Assembly: GCA_009775125.1 (NCBI GenBank)
Contig: VSPD01000026.1
Coordinates: 1-37,171, forward strand
Origin: Muribaculaceae bacterium
GTDB taxonomy: Bacteria > Bacteroidota > Bacteroidia > Bacteroidales > Muribaculaceae
DNA: 37,171 nt
Direction of reading: 5' to 3'
Shown in pieces: positions 1 through 7,514 of this stretch. Position 1 is the first letter of the stretch. Each line of letters opens with the position of its first letter. The notes beneath the pieces are model-generated. The model searched no databases. It saw only the letters and a program-made list of their open reading frames with translations, and was not told the DNA's origin. A program made the translations under genes and the position numbers.

Positions 1-58
1 AACGATACATGATTAATTTCTGTAGACCTGCGGCTTAACATATCAATACATTAATTTA

Positions 59-85
59 TTTTTACGATATACTTATTTGTAAAAA
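59..85 (-). terminator. Possible weak terminator after the AraC gene
   Basis: A 7-bp inverted repeat (TTTTTAC at 59-65, GTAAAAA at 79-85) lies just past the stop codon of the AraC-type gene on the minus strand. The stem is very AT-rich and has no GC core, so this is only a candidate. Confidence 0.25.
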
Positions 86-86
86 T

Positions 87-989
87 TTAATGAATTATGC
101 TTTTTGAGAGATATTGTGTCGGGGTCATGCCCGTATGTTTCTTGAACATACGGCTGAAATGCTGGGGATATTCAAAACCGAGGTCATATGCCACTTGCGA
201 AATGCCGACGCCCGACATAAGCCGGTTTTTGGCGAGTCGCACTATGTGTTCGCGGATGAAATTGCCGGCGTTCTCGCCGGTGGTTTTTTTCACCAGGTCG
301 CTGAAATAATTTGACGACATGCAGAGTTTGTCGGCAAAGTACTGCACGCCGGGAATTCCTTCCGACAATTGCCGCCGGCTGTCGAAGTATTCATTGAGCA
401 ACGAACTGAGCCTTACCAAGATATCGTCGCTATTTTGCCGCATCTGACTGAACTGTCGGGCATAGGCGCGGTTGCACAGGTGCAGCATCACCGAGATATA
501 ACCGATGATTATGTCGTTTTGTTCGGAGTCGGCCGGCTTTTCTGTCTCATCCTTGATGCTTTTCATCAAGGAAGCAAACGCGGCCTGTTCGGTCTCGTCA
601 AGATGCAGGGCCTCGTTCGTGCTGTAATCGAAAAAAGAGAAATTGGCCATCTCTTTTTCAAGGTGGGTGCCGGCAATCAGGTCGGGGTGGAACAGCAATG
701 CCCATCCGTCGATGTCGATGAGGTCGCCGACGTCTTCCCGGCCTCCGATTTGCCCCGGCGCCACACATATGAGGCTTCCTGATGAACTGCCGAACGCGCC
801 ACGTCCATAGCTTAGGTCGTCGCGCACCTTGCTGTGCATGAACACCGCGTACACACCATAATTGTTAAGGCTTGAGCGTATCGGGGAAATGCTTTCAAAG
901 TCGACTATGCCGACAAGCGGATGCCGGCTTGCGGCGCCCACATAAGAGAGATAATCTCCCGGTTTGTTGACTTTGAGTATATTTTTCAT
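87..989 (-). CDS. AraC-family transcriptional regulator
   Basis: A 300-residue protein whose last ~100 residues form a typical AraC double helix-turn-helix. The segment SQVAYDLGFEYPQHFSRMFK followed by TGMTPTQYL is the family signature. The N-terminal ~180 residues resemble a cupin-type effector or dimerization domain. The frame stays open to a TTG at 1079, but the ATG at 989 is preferred. It gives the natural N-terminus MKNILKVNKPGDYL, and a degenerate -7 element (TAACTTCG, 1008-1015) sits just upstream. The frame upstream of 989 also runs into the end of the DUF3667 gene. The effector and targets are unknown. The adjacent DUF3667 gene on the same strand could be co-transcribed or regulated, but that is inference. 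Confidence 0.88.
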   Translation of the reverse strand: MKNILKVNKPGDYLSYVGAASRHPLVGIVDFESISPIRSSLNNYGVYAVFMHSKVRDDLSYGRGAFGSSSGSLICVAPGQIGGREDVGDLIDIDGWALLFHPDLIAGTHLEKEMANFSFFDYSTNEALHLDETEQAAFASLMKSIKDETEKPADSEQNDIIIGYISVMLHLCNRAYARQFSQMRQNSDDILVRLSSLLNEYFDSRRQLSEGIPGVQYFADKLCMSSNYFSDLVKKTTGENAGNFIREHIVRLAKNRLMSGVGISQVAYDLGFEYPQHFSRMFKKHTGMTPTQYLSKSIIH

Positions 990-1075
990 GATCTTGGTAT
1001 TCAATTGCGAAGTTACGAAATTTCCGCGATATTTCCTATTGGCAGTTTGCTTTACCGGCGATTTCGGTTGCAATA

Positions 1076-1879
1076 TCAAATATCCGGGCTTGCTCCCAGG
1101 CCGATGATTAGTCCTAAGGCGACAAGAAGAATGAGGTAGATTATCGACACCGTCGACAGATAAATCGCAAAATATCCGATGCGACGCTTTTTAGAGGCCA
1201 TCGGGAAGGCAAAATATAGGCTTATGGCACAGATCAATATCGAATAGCATAACCCCAAAGTTGAATATATGGACTCTGAAATGAATAAAACCGGCAAAGT
1301 TACGATATTGAAAATAATGAACGAGGAAGCCATATAAATCATGGCTGTAAGATACTCTGCCATATTGTATCTTCCGGCGCCAACATTGCCATACACTATC
1401 GGTATAGCCAATAAGGCCGGGAGATAAATGGTCAAATTCTGTGCCAGCGCATTGTTAAGTAAAAAATATCCGGAGTAAAGTATTATTCTGTAATACAACG
1501 AAACATTATCGCCGCTCATGTCGGAAATCTCAGGATGCGTTTCCGAAGAAACGAGGGCGCCGATAAAAGCATTCATGAAGCATACAAGAATCAGCATCGA
1601 AATAGGCGCGACATATCGTATTCTGCGGCACTGGATATAATCTCTGATAACAGACCACGGATGTATCAGCAAATTCCATGCCGTGAAAAGAAACCCTTTG
1701 TTGATGCGTGACAATCCGGAAATAATGCCGATGAAAAAACTCTTGTTGTCGATTCTTTTTTCCGCCACGGATTGGCCGCAGTCGGGGCAGAAATTAGAAG
1801 AGCAGGCACATCCGCAGTTCTTGCATTTTATTATTGTCGGGGAATCCGAAGTATTTCCTTTTTGCCTTAAAGCATCCAT
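1076..1879 (-). CDS. DUF3667-family zinc-ribbon membrane protein
   Basis: A 267-residue protein. It starts with a CxxC...CxxC zinc ribbon (Cys19, Cys22, Cys31, Cys34, ending in CGQ). A soluble stretch with the DUF3667 pattern follows (N-K-G-F-L-x-T-A-W-N-L-L, then P-W-S-V-I-R-D-Y-I and R-R-I-R-Y-V-A-P). About six hydrophobic helices occupy residues ~90-267. It is an integral inner-membrane protein; the biochemical role of DUF3667 is not known to me. A -7-like TAATTTTG on the minus strand at 1941-1948 could drive it with a leader of ~58 nt. The AraC gene lies 86 nt downstream on the same strand. Confidence 0.75.
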   Translation of the reverse strand: MDALRQKGNTSDSPTIIKCKNCGCACSSNFCPDCGQSVAEKRIDNKSFFIGIISGLSRINKGFLFTAWNLLIHPWSVIRDYIQCRRIRYVAPISMLILVCFMNAFIGALVSSETHPEISDMSGDNVSLYYRIILYSGYFLLNNALAQNLTIYLPALLAIPIVYGNVGAGRYNMAEYLTAMIYMASSFIIFNIVTLPVLFISESIYSTLGLCYSILICAISLYFAFPMASKKRRIGYFAIYLSTVSIIYLILLVALGLIIGLGASPDI

Positions 1880-1940
1880 CTCTTGGTTCAGAAATAAAAT
1901 TACGATTTGTCGTGTAACGAAGCCGTTGCATATTCAACCG

Positions 1941-1948
1941 CAAAATTA
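1941..1948 (-). promoter_or_regulatory. Candidate -7 element for the DUF3667 gene
   Basis: TAATTTTG on the minus strand fits the Bacteroidetes TAnnTTTG consensus. No TTTG is found at the expected -33 spacing, so support is partial. The rest of the gap 1880-2145 shows no convincing gene. Confidence 0.35.
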
Positions 1949-2088
1949 CAACTTTTTTTATTTACACGACGCGCTGCATCCCGATGATATTTATTTGCGC
2001 CGGGATATTGCTTCCTCGCCGGAAGAAAGTGCCGCGAAATACCGAGCTGCATCTTCCGCATAAACGGCCTCGATGTTATCCTTTGACA

Positions 2089-2120
2089 TTTGCGTATTCC
2101 GCTGAAAAAGCGTAAATTTG
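2089..2120 (+). promoter_or_regulatory. Bacteroidetes sigma promoter of the small lipoprotein
   Basis: TTTG at 2089-2092, a 20-bp spacer and TAAATTTG at 2113-2120 match the Bacteroidetes housekeeping promoter closely. The predicted start is near 2124, giving a ~22-nt leader before the ATG at 2146. Confidence 0.7.
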
Positions 2121-2145
2121 CAGCACAATTAATAGACCACTAAAA

Positions 2146-2634
2146 ATGAAAAAATCCATACATTTGCTCCTATTGACAATACTCGCTTTTGTTGCAGTGA
2201 GCTGTGATGATAACGAGGATAATAAGCCGACTATCTTGTTGAAGTATCTTGCAGGTAGTTGGGAAGTTGTTTACTCAAATAATCTTGAATGCCCCTCAAT
2301 CTATGACATCACAGCAGAAAGTTCAAGTTTACCTTCGGCTGGTTCTGTGGGTTATAATGGTACGCTAACAACGTCTTATCTTACAGTTAATAATTCACTT
2401 GTGCACGACAAAGAATATTCTTGGGAAATTGTTGCTGTCGAAGATAGTTACTATCCACTTATTGAGTTGAATTGGGCGGCCGACATTGATAGAGCCAATG
2501 GCGACCAACCTGTTAATAGGTTTTATTATCGCATCGAAGAATTGACTCCTACAACTATGCGGTGGCATATAAATAGCGTAACCGGTGAAGAAATAATAAA
2601 GTTTGTACGCCGTACTGATTTAGATAGTAAGTAA
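2146..2634 (+). CDS. Small lipocalin-like lipoprotein
   Basis: A 162-residue protein with a lipoprotein signal: MKK, a hydrophobic core, then lipobox AVSC with Cys20, followed by an acidic Asp/Glu-rich stretch typical of Bacteroidetes lipoproteins. The mature part begins LLKYLAGSWEVV, the G-x-W opening seen in lipocalin-like Bacteroidetes proteins, and continues with alternating polar and hydrophobic strands. No catalytic motif is visible. It has its own promoter and a strong terminator, so it is a monocistronic unit. Base composition is more AT-rich than the core genes nearby, which suggests accessory DNA. Export to the periplasm or outer membrane is predicted; the ligand is unknown. Confidence 0.75.
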   Translation: MKKSIHLLLLTILAFVAVSCDDNEDNKPTILLKYLAGSWEVVYSNNLECPSIYDITAESSSLPSAGSVGYNGTLTTSYLTVNNSLVHDKEYSWEIVAVEDSYYPLIELNWAADIDRANGDQPVNRFYYRIEELTPTTMRWHINSVTGEEIIKFVRRTDLDSK

Positions 2635-2658
2635 GCGTCTTTTCGCGCACATCATATC

Positions 2659-2706
2659 GTCCATAACTTTGAGCCACCAACCTCAATGTTATGGACTTTT
2701 CTTTTT
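2659..2706 (+). terminator. Rho-independent terminator
   Basis: Stem GTCCATAAC (2659-2667) pairs with GTTATGGAC (2688-2696). After one mismatch an inner TTGAG/CTCAA stem closes an 8-nt loop. A T-rich tract (2697-2706) follows. It terminates the lipoprotein gene. Confidence 0.85.
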
Positions 2707-3088
2707 AACCCGACGACCTCAACCGTCAGCTCGATGGACTACCGCCATCAATTTCAGCTCCGTGGAGCAGCTGCCCGGACTTGAAGCCTGTCCAGCCTTT
2801 ACCGTCAATTCGCAGTCGGTGTTCCGGGATACCGACTATCATCGATCTAATAGAGTAAGGCGAAACCCTCGCCACCGGCAAATGCTTCAATGCCGAGGTG
2901 TGCTATGGGCGCAGTTCATCGCCTATCTGCAAAAAAGCTCGTTCAACAGCCGACGTTTGGCCGATATCGTCAACAACATACGCCGCCGCCCGTCCGATTT
3001 TCCCGAATGGGGCTGCTCCGACACCGCCCGATTGTTCACACCCCCGACGTTCCGCAACCGCAAAGAAGCCCCCGGCTACTTCTTTTGA
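2700..3088 (+). pseudogene. Probable decayed coding remnant
   Basis: This stretch between the terminator and the next promoter has protein-like codon texture but no convincing start. One frame is open to a TGA ending at 3088, and its last 68 codons (from ATG 2882) look natural: AQFIAYLQKSSFNSRRLADI, then a segment ending RKEAPGYFF. The frame enters from within the terminator hairpin. A second frame reads plausibly (GETLATGKCFNAEVCYG) just after an in-frame stop near 2855, which suggests frameshift damage. There is no promoter or ribosome-binding site. I do not recognise the family. It could be a degraded accessory gene or non-coding sequence. Confidence 0.3.
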
Positions 3089-3145
3089 GCATAACCATAG
3101 CCGACATAATCCTCCACGCAAGCGACAACTGAACCGCAGAACATA

Positions 3146-3177
3146 TTTGCTTATCTCGCTTAAAAACGGTAACTTTG
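3146..3177 (+). promoter_or_regulatory. Promoter abutting the start codon at 3181
   Basis: TTTG at 3146-3149, a 20-bp spacer and TAACTTTG at 3170-3177 form a near-perfect Bacteroidetes promoter. The -7 box ends 3 nt before the ATG at 3181. The predicted transcription start therefore coincides with the start codon. Confidence 0.6.
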
Positions 3178-3180
3178 CGT

Positions 3181-3516
3181 ATGAACATTCTTCATTATCT
3201 ATATATAAAAGGTGAAACCGTTTTCGATTATCGTTTGAATGGTCGTTCCCTTATTGCTTTCCCTATTTTTATGTTTTCAGTTTTTTTTGGTATGCCATTA
3301 CTCCCAAAAGGACTGAGCGAGTTTGTTTTCATTCTAATTTTTTTATGCTGGTATTTTATTTTATATTGCCTAACCTATGTAGTTCTTCCAAAAAAGAAAG
3401 TCAAACTAAAAACATGGTTGCGTAAATACAAGAATACAACAAGTTTATGGGCCTACCTATACGGCTTCTCTCCTTTAATAACTTTTTGGATTTATTTGAT
3501 TATCAAATTCGGCTGA
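3181..3516 (+). CDS. Small membrane protein of unknown function
   Basis: A 111-residue hydrophobic protein with about three membrane segments (IAFPIFMFSVFFGMPLLP, the stretch around FVFILIFLCWYFILYCLTYVV, and a C-terminal LITFWIYLIIKF). A Lys-rich cytoplasmic-type loop (PKKKVKLKTWLRK) separates the last two. I do not recognise the family. The frame also has a TTG two codons upstream (3175), but the ATG at 3181 or a later in-frame codon is more likely, because the promoter -7 box overlaps 3175. The gene is much more AT-rich than its surroundings and is bracketed by its own promoter and terminator, consistent with recent acquisition. Confidence 0.6.
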   Translation: MNILHYLYIKGETVFDYRLNGRSLIAFPIFMFSVFFGMPLLPKGLSEFVFILIFLCWYFILYCLTYVVLPKKKVKLKTWLRKYKNTTSLWAYLYGFSPLITFWIYLIIKFG

Positions 3517-3534
3517 TGTCTTTTCCGCATAGTG

Positions 3535-3573
3535 GGCTTTACCGTACTTTCGCAGTGCGTTAAAGCCTTTTTT
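3535..3573 (+). terminator. Rho-independent terminator of the small membrane protein
   Basis: GGCTTTA (3535-3541) pairs with TAAAGCC (3561-3567). An inner stem CGTAC/GTGCG, with one G-T pair, extends it. A run of six T follows at 3568-3573. Confidence 0.8.
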
Positions 3574-3575
3574 CT

Positions 3576-3749
3576 ATGCAGACAATTTCGATAAATTTCA
3601 TCGTGCCCCAGTGGTGGCACGAATTATTCGATAAACAGTTACGATATGTTTATCAACTGCTCGCTCAAAATATCATCTCCGACGAGGTGAAAGCTGGCGC
3701 AACGACAAAATCCTTATATTACTGTCTAAAAATTTTGAGCGGGCAGTAA
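3576..3749 (+). pseudogene. Truncated, frameshifted fragment of a conserved gene
   Basis: A 57-codon frame begins MQTISINFIVPQWWHELFDK and continues QLRYVYQLLAQNIISDEVK. This resembles the N-terminus of a family I recall from Bacteroidales accessory regions (a pattern like FTVPxSWxELSxKQLRYVY...EVKTLCLxRW). After EVK the expected continuation shifts frame: a neighbouring frame reads WRNDKILILLSKNFERAVI before its own stop. The sequence thus looks like a small deletion or frameshift plus loss of the remainder. It starts 3 nt after the preceding terminator and has no ribosome-binding site, so expression is unlikely. The family name is not known to me. Confidence 0.45.
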
Positions 3750-3754
3750 TATAA
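3662..3754. repeat. Two interleaved inverted repeats
   Basis: CGCTCAAAAT (3662-3671) is the exact reverse complement of ATTTTGAGCG (3732-3741). TTATATTACTG (3714-3724) is the exact reverse complement of CAGTAATATAA (3744-3754). The two pairings interleave, so they are alternative or pseudoknot-like. From here to 3889 the only further structures are a small TTCGGCT/AGCCGAA hairpin (3805-3820) and the terminator at 3820-3869. No gene is seen in 3755-3889. Confidence 0.5.
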
Positions 3755-3819
3755 AATAATATGTATTATTCTTAAATCGATAATGCGATTCCATGCGTCA
3801 ACTTTTCGGCTTGAGCCGA

Positions 3820-3869
3820 AAAAAGGTCGTAATTCATAGAAACGAGATCTAACGAATTACGACCTTTTT
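3820..3869. terminator. Strong bidirectional terminator downstream of ppdK
   Basis: GGTCGTAATTC (3825-3835) and GAATTACGACC (3854-3864) form a perfect 11-bp stem. It is extended by AAAAA (3820-3824) against TTTTT (3865-3869), so each strand ends in a U-run. It can terminate ppdK on the minus strand and any read-through from the plus strand. Confidence 0.85.
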
Positions 3870-3889
3870 GTTATTTAACTATCGGAGTA

Positions 3890-6604
3890 TTAGTCTTCGA
3901 TGGCGGCTTGGGCTGCTGCTACGCGGGCGATGGGCACACGGTAGGGGGAGCAGGATACGTAGTTCATGCCGAGTTTGGCACAGAATTTTACGGATGAGGG
4001 TTCACCGCCGTGCTCGCCGCAGATGCCGACTTTGAGTTCGGGCTTGGTGGAGCGGCCTTTTTCTACGCCCATTTTCACGAGCTGGCCTACGCCTTCCTGG
4101 TCGAGGACTTCGAAGGGGTCGGTCTTGATGATGCCGTGTTCTTTGTAGAATTTGAGGAATTTGGGGGCGTCGTCACGCGAGAAGCCGAATGTCATCTGGG
4201 TGAGGTCGTTGGTACCGAATGAGAAGAAGTCGGCCACGGTTGCGATCTCGTTGGCTGTGAGTGCTGCGCGGGGTACTTCGATCATTGTGCCTACGAGGTA
4301 GGGGAGGCTTTCGCCTTGTTCGTCGAAGACTTTGGCTGCTGTGGTGTTGATCACGTTGGCCTGGTGCTGGATTTCTTTGAGCGAGCCTACGAGGGGAATC
4401 ATGATTTCGGGGTGCACGTCGATGCCGCGGCGTTTAACGGCAAGAGCGGCTTCGATGATGGCGCGTGTCTGCATCTCGGTGATTTCGGGGTAGGTGATGC
4501 CGAGACGGCAGCCACGGTGACCGAGCATGGGGTTGAATTCTTCGAGTGCGTCGACTTTTGCCTTTACTTCTTCGAGGGTGATGCCCATTTCTTCGGCCAT
4601 TACTTTTTGTGTGGCTGTCTGATGGGGCACGAATTCGTGCAACGGGGGATCGAGCAGACGGATTGTCACGCCGTAGCCGTCCATTGCTTCGAAGATACCT
4701 TCGAAGTCGCCGCGCTGCATGGGGAGGAGTTTGGCGAGTGCGAGTTTGCGGCCTTCAACGTCGGAGGCGAGAATCATTTCGCGCACTGCTTTGATGCGGT
4801 CGCCTTCGAAGAACATGTGTTCGGTGCGGCAGAGACCGATACCTTGTGCGCCGAAGTGGCGTGCCTGCTTGGCGTCGCGGGGGGAGTCGGCGTTGGTGCG
4901 GACGAGTGTTTTGGTGAATTTGGCTGCGAGGTTCATGATCGAGCCGAAGTCGCCGCCGAGTTCGGGTTCGGTGGTGGGCACTTGGCCGTCGTAAACTTCA
5001 CCGGTGGAACCGTTGAGGGAAATCCAGTCGCCTTCGTTGTAGGTTTTGCCGCCCATAACGACGGTTTTTTCTTTGTAGTCGACGCGGATTTCACCGGCAC
5101 CGGATACGCAGCATTTGCCCATACCGCGGGCAACTACGGCTGCGTGCGATGTCATGCCGCCACGCATTGTGAGGATACCTTGTGCCACGGCCATACCGCG
5201 GAGGTCTTCGGGTGATGTCTCGATGCGGACGAGGATGACTTTGCGTTTCTTTTCTGCCCATGCTTCGGCGTCGTCGGCTGCAAATACGATTTGACCTGCT
5301 GCTGCACCGGGAGATGCGGGAAGGCCTTTTGCAACGACGTTGGCGCGTTTGAGGGCGGATTTGTCGAATACGGGGTGGAGGAGTTCGTCGAGTTTGGCGG
5401 GCTCCATGCGGAGGAGGGCTGTCTTTTCGTCGATTTTGCCTGCACGGAGAAGGTCCATGGCGATTTTCACCATAGCGGCGCCTGTGCGCTTGCCGTTACG
5501 GGTCTGGAGCATCCAGAGTTTGCCGTCTTGGATGGTGAATTCCATATCCTGCATGTCGCGATAGTAGTCTTCGAGACGGTTGGAGATGGCGATGAGCTCG
5601 GCTGCGCAGTCGGGCATTGTTTCCTGGAGGGAGGGATATTTCTCGCGGCGTTCTTCTTCGGAGATGCCTTGGAGGGCAGCCCAGCGGCGAGAGCCTTCTG
5701 TGGTGATCTGCTGGGGTGTGCGGATACCGGCTACTACGTCTTCGCCTTGTGCGTTGATGAGGTATTCGCCGTTGAAGAAGTCTTCGCCGGTGGCGGCGTC
5801 ACGTGAGAATGCCACGCCGGTAGCGGAGTTGTTGCCCATGTTGCCGTAAACCATAGCCTGTACGTTGACGGCGGTACCCCATTCTTCGGGGATTTGGTTC
5901 ATGCGGCGATAGAGGATTGCGCGTTCGTTCATCCAAGAATCGAATACGGCGCAGATGCCGCCCCAGAGCTGTTCCCAAGCGTTGTCGGGGAAGTCTTTGC
6001 CGGTGTATTCTTTTACGGCAGATTTGAAGAGAACGACGAGTTTCTGAAGGTCTTCAACATCGAGTTCGGTGTCGAGTTTCACGCCTTTTTCTTCTTTCAC
6101 TTTCTCCATGATTTCCTCGAAGGGGTCGATGTCGGTCTTCGATTTCGGCTTCATGCCGAGCACGACGTCGCCGTACATCTGCACGAAACGACGGTAGGAG
6201 TCCCATGCGAAGCGGGGGTTGCCGCTTTTTTCAGCGAGGGATGCTACGGTGGCATCGTTCATACCGAGGTTGAGGACGGTGTCCATCATGCCGGGCATGG
6301 ATGCGCGGGCGCCGGAGCGAACAGAAACGAGAAGGGGATTGGCGGGGTCGTTGAATTTTTTACCAGTAAGTGTCTCAACGTGGGCAATAGCGTCCTCAAC
6401 TTCTTTTTGGATGCGTTTCACCACTTCTTCTTTGCCGTACTGGGTGTATTCGGTGCAGACTTCGGTTGTGATTGTGAAACCGGGAGGCACGGGCATGCCA
6501 AGGAGGTTCATTTCGGCGAGATTCGCGCCTTTACCTCCGAGGAGGTTGCGCATGTCGGCATTGCCTTCAGCTTTGCCGTCGCCAAACAGATAGACTCTTT
6601 TCAT
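3890..6604 (-). CDS. ppdK: Pyruvate, phosphate dikinase
   Basis: A 904-residue cytosolic enzyme interconverting pyruvate, ATP and phosphate with phosphoenolpyruvate, AMP and pyrophosphate. The length is normal for the bacterial family. Visible parts are an N-terminal ATP-grasp domain (LLGGKGANLAEM near residue 21, NVQAMVYGNMG near 247), the swivelling phosphohistidine domain with GGMTSHAAVVARG (catalytic His487), and the C-terminal PEP/pyruvate TIM barrel with FGTNDLTQMTFGFSRDD and VGICGEHGGEP (catalytic Cys862). The start MKRVYLFGDG is typical. It is monocistronic: a strong terminator follows, and a ~90-nt leader with a hairpin precedes it. In Bacteroidetes it links glycolysis and gluconeogenesis at the PEP node. 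Confidence 0.97.
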   Translation of the reverse strand: MKRVYLFGDGKAEGNADMRNLLGGKGANLAEMNLLGMPVPPGFTITTEVCTEYTQYGKEEVVKRIQKEVEDAIAHVETLTGKKFNDPANPLLVSVRSGARASMPGMMDTVLNLGMNDATVASLAEKSGNPRFAWDSYRRFVQMYGDVVLGMKPKSKTDIDPFEEIMEKVKEEKGVKLDTELDVEDLQKLVVLFKSAVKEYTGKDFPDNAWEQLWGGICAVFDSWMNERAILYRRMNQIPEEWGTAVNVQAMVYGNMGNNSATGVAFSRDAATGEDFFNGEYLINAQGEDVVAGIRTPQQITTEGSRRWAALQGISEEERREKYPSLQETMPDCAAELIAISNRLEDYYRDMQDMEFTIQDGKLWMLQTRNGKRTGAAMVKIAMDLLRAGKIDEKTALLRMEPAKLDELLHPVFDKSALKRANVVAKGLPASPGAAAGQIVFAADDAEAWAEKKRKVILVRIETSPEDLRGMAVAQGILTMRGGMTSHAAVVARGMGKCCVSGAGEIRVDYKEKTVVMGGKTYNEGDWISLNGSTGEVYDGQVPTTEPELGGDFGSIMNLAAKFTKTLVRTNADSPRDAKQARHFGAQGIGLCRTEHMFFEGDRIKAVREMILASDVEGRKLALAKLLPMQRGDFEGIFEAMDGYGVTIRLLDPPLHEFVPHQTATQKVMAEEMGITLEEVKAKVDALEEFNPMLGHRGCRLGITYPEITEMQTRAIIEAALAVKRRGIDVHPEIMIPLVGSLKEIQHQANVINTTAAKVFDEQGESLPYLVGTMIEVPRAALTANEIATVADFFSFGTNDLTQMTFGFSRDDAPKFLKFYKEHGIIKTDPFEVLDQEGVGQLVKMGVEKGRSTKPELKVGICGEHGGEPSSVKFCAKLGMNYVSCSPYRVPIARVAAAQAAIED

Positions 6605-6660
6605 TTGGAATTCTGTATATAATTATATAAGATGTATTGACGGAAGGTTAACATCGGAAA

Positions 6661-6684
6661 AACCATGCCTGAATGGGCATTGTT
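6661..6684 (-). promoter_or_regulatory. Hairpin with U-run in the ppdK leader
   Basis: AACCATGCC (6661-6669) and GGCATTGTT (6676-6684) form a 9-bp stem with one mismatch and a 6-nt loop. On the minus (ppdK) strand it is followed directly by a run of T (GGTTTTTCC). It lies in the leader between the -7 box and the ATG, so it could be an attenuator or an mRNA-stabilising hairpin. The function is inferred only. Confidence 0.4.
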
Positions 6685-6697
6685 CGGTTTTCGTTTG

Positions 6698-6705
6698 CAA
6701 ATTTA
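6698..6705 (-). promoter_or_regulatory. Candidate -7 element for ppdK
   Basis: TAAATTTG on the minus strand matches the Bacteroidetes -7 consensus exactly. No TTTG is present at the expected upstream spacing. The predicted leader is about 90 nt. Confidence 0.5.
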
Positions 6706-6819
6706 ATGAAAATTTGTAAAAGATTACTTACCCGAGAGCTATTTTTTTATTTTTTTATTTTTACAAGAGTATCTGTGCATAAATATTTCGCCATATTCTG
6801 TACTGCCGGCAAAATTTGT

Positions 6820-6851
6820 TTTGGATTTATTAGGTATTGTTTATATCTTTG
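6820..6851 (+). promoter_or_regulatory. Promoter of the TerD-domain gene
   Basis: TTTG at 6820-6823, a 20-bp spacer and TATCTTTG at 6844-6851 match the consensus. The predicted start is near 6855, giving a ~17-nt leader. Confidence 0.7.
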
Positions 6852-6871
6852 TGTGATAAAAACAATTAATC

Positions 6872-7504
6872 ATGGCTATTGAACTTGAAAAGAGCGGTGA
6901 CCGCCATAAAATTAATCTTGAAAAATCGACAGGTGCAAGTGTCGCATCAGGCGAAATTAAAATTAACCTTACATGGAGTAAAGGCGGATTTTTGAAGCGC
7001 CTTTTTGGAGGAGAGATAGACCTCGACCTCGGTTGCTTTTATGAACTGCGCGACGGCACCAAATGCCTTATCGACGGGCTCCAGTTCTCGAAAGGACGCG
7101 GTGGCCGCCGCGACCAACAGACCAAGCAGGGATGCTACACGATGCGTCCTTTTATATGGCATAAGGGCGACGACCGTAGCGGAGAGTCGGGCGAGACTAT
7201 TATCGTGAATCCCGCCGGTCTTCGTGAAATCAAGAGGATAACGGTGTATGCTTTTATCTACGACGGAGTGGCGCGTTGGCAGCAGACCGATGCCGTGGTA
7301 CGTGTCTCGGTGCCCGGATGCGACGAGGTGATTGTGAAGATGGGCGCTCAATCATCCAATAAGATTTTCTGTGCCGTAGCTTCGATTGAGTTGGGCGCGG
7401 ATAACTCGATGACGGTTGAGAAACTTGTCTCGTTCCATGACAATCATGCCGCCTGCGACCGTGTCTACGGTTGGGGCCTGAGCTACGTGCAGGGCTCGAA
7501 ATGA
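6872..7504 (+). CDS. TerD-family (tellurite/stress) protein
   Basis: A 210-residue soluble protein. It opens MAIELEKSGDRHKINLEKS and continues with EIKINLTW, DLDLGCFYELRDG and LIDGLQF. This is the beta-sandwich pattern of TerD/TerA-type tellurium-resistance proteins, whose TerD members bind calcium. The later VYAFIYDG and VVRVSVPG strands fit too. No other ter genes (terB, terC, terZ) are nearby, so this is an orphan member. It has its own promoter and is followed 10 nt later by a GT2 glycosyltransferase, so the two are probably co-transcribed. A role in envelope or metal stress is known for relatives but only inferred here. Confidence 0.75.
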   Translation: MAIELEKSGDRHKINLEKSTGASVASGEIKINLTWSKGGFLKRLFGGEIDLDLGCFYELRDGTKCLIDGLQFSKGRGGRRDQQTKQGCYTMRPFIWHKGDDRSGESGETIIVNPAGLREIKRITVYAFIYDGVARWQQTDAVVRVSVPGCDEVIVKMGAQSSNKIFCAVASIELGADNSMTVEKLVSFHDNHAACDRVYGWGLSYVQGSK

Positions 7505-7514
7505 CCGTATCTTG

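Noticed and set aside
1960..2063. Short plus-strand coding-like stretch (reads DDIYLRRDIASSPEESAAKY)
   Set aside because: There is no start codon or promoter, and the frame runs in from the antisense of the DUF3667 gene; too little to call even a remnant.
4316..6622. Several long plus-strand open frames opposite ppdK (for example 4316-5215, 5291-5806, 5894-6622)
   Set aside because: They are antisense shadows of a clearly identified gene, with low-complexity composition (Gly, Phe, His, Val rich) and no promoter or family features.
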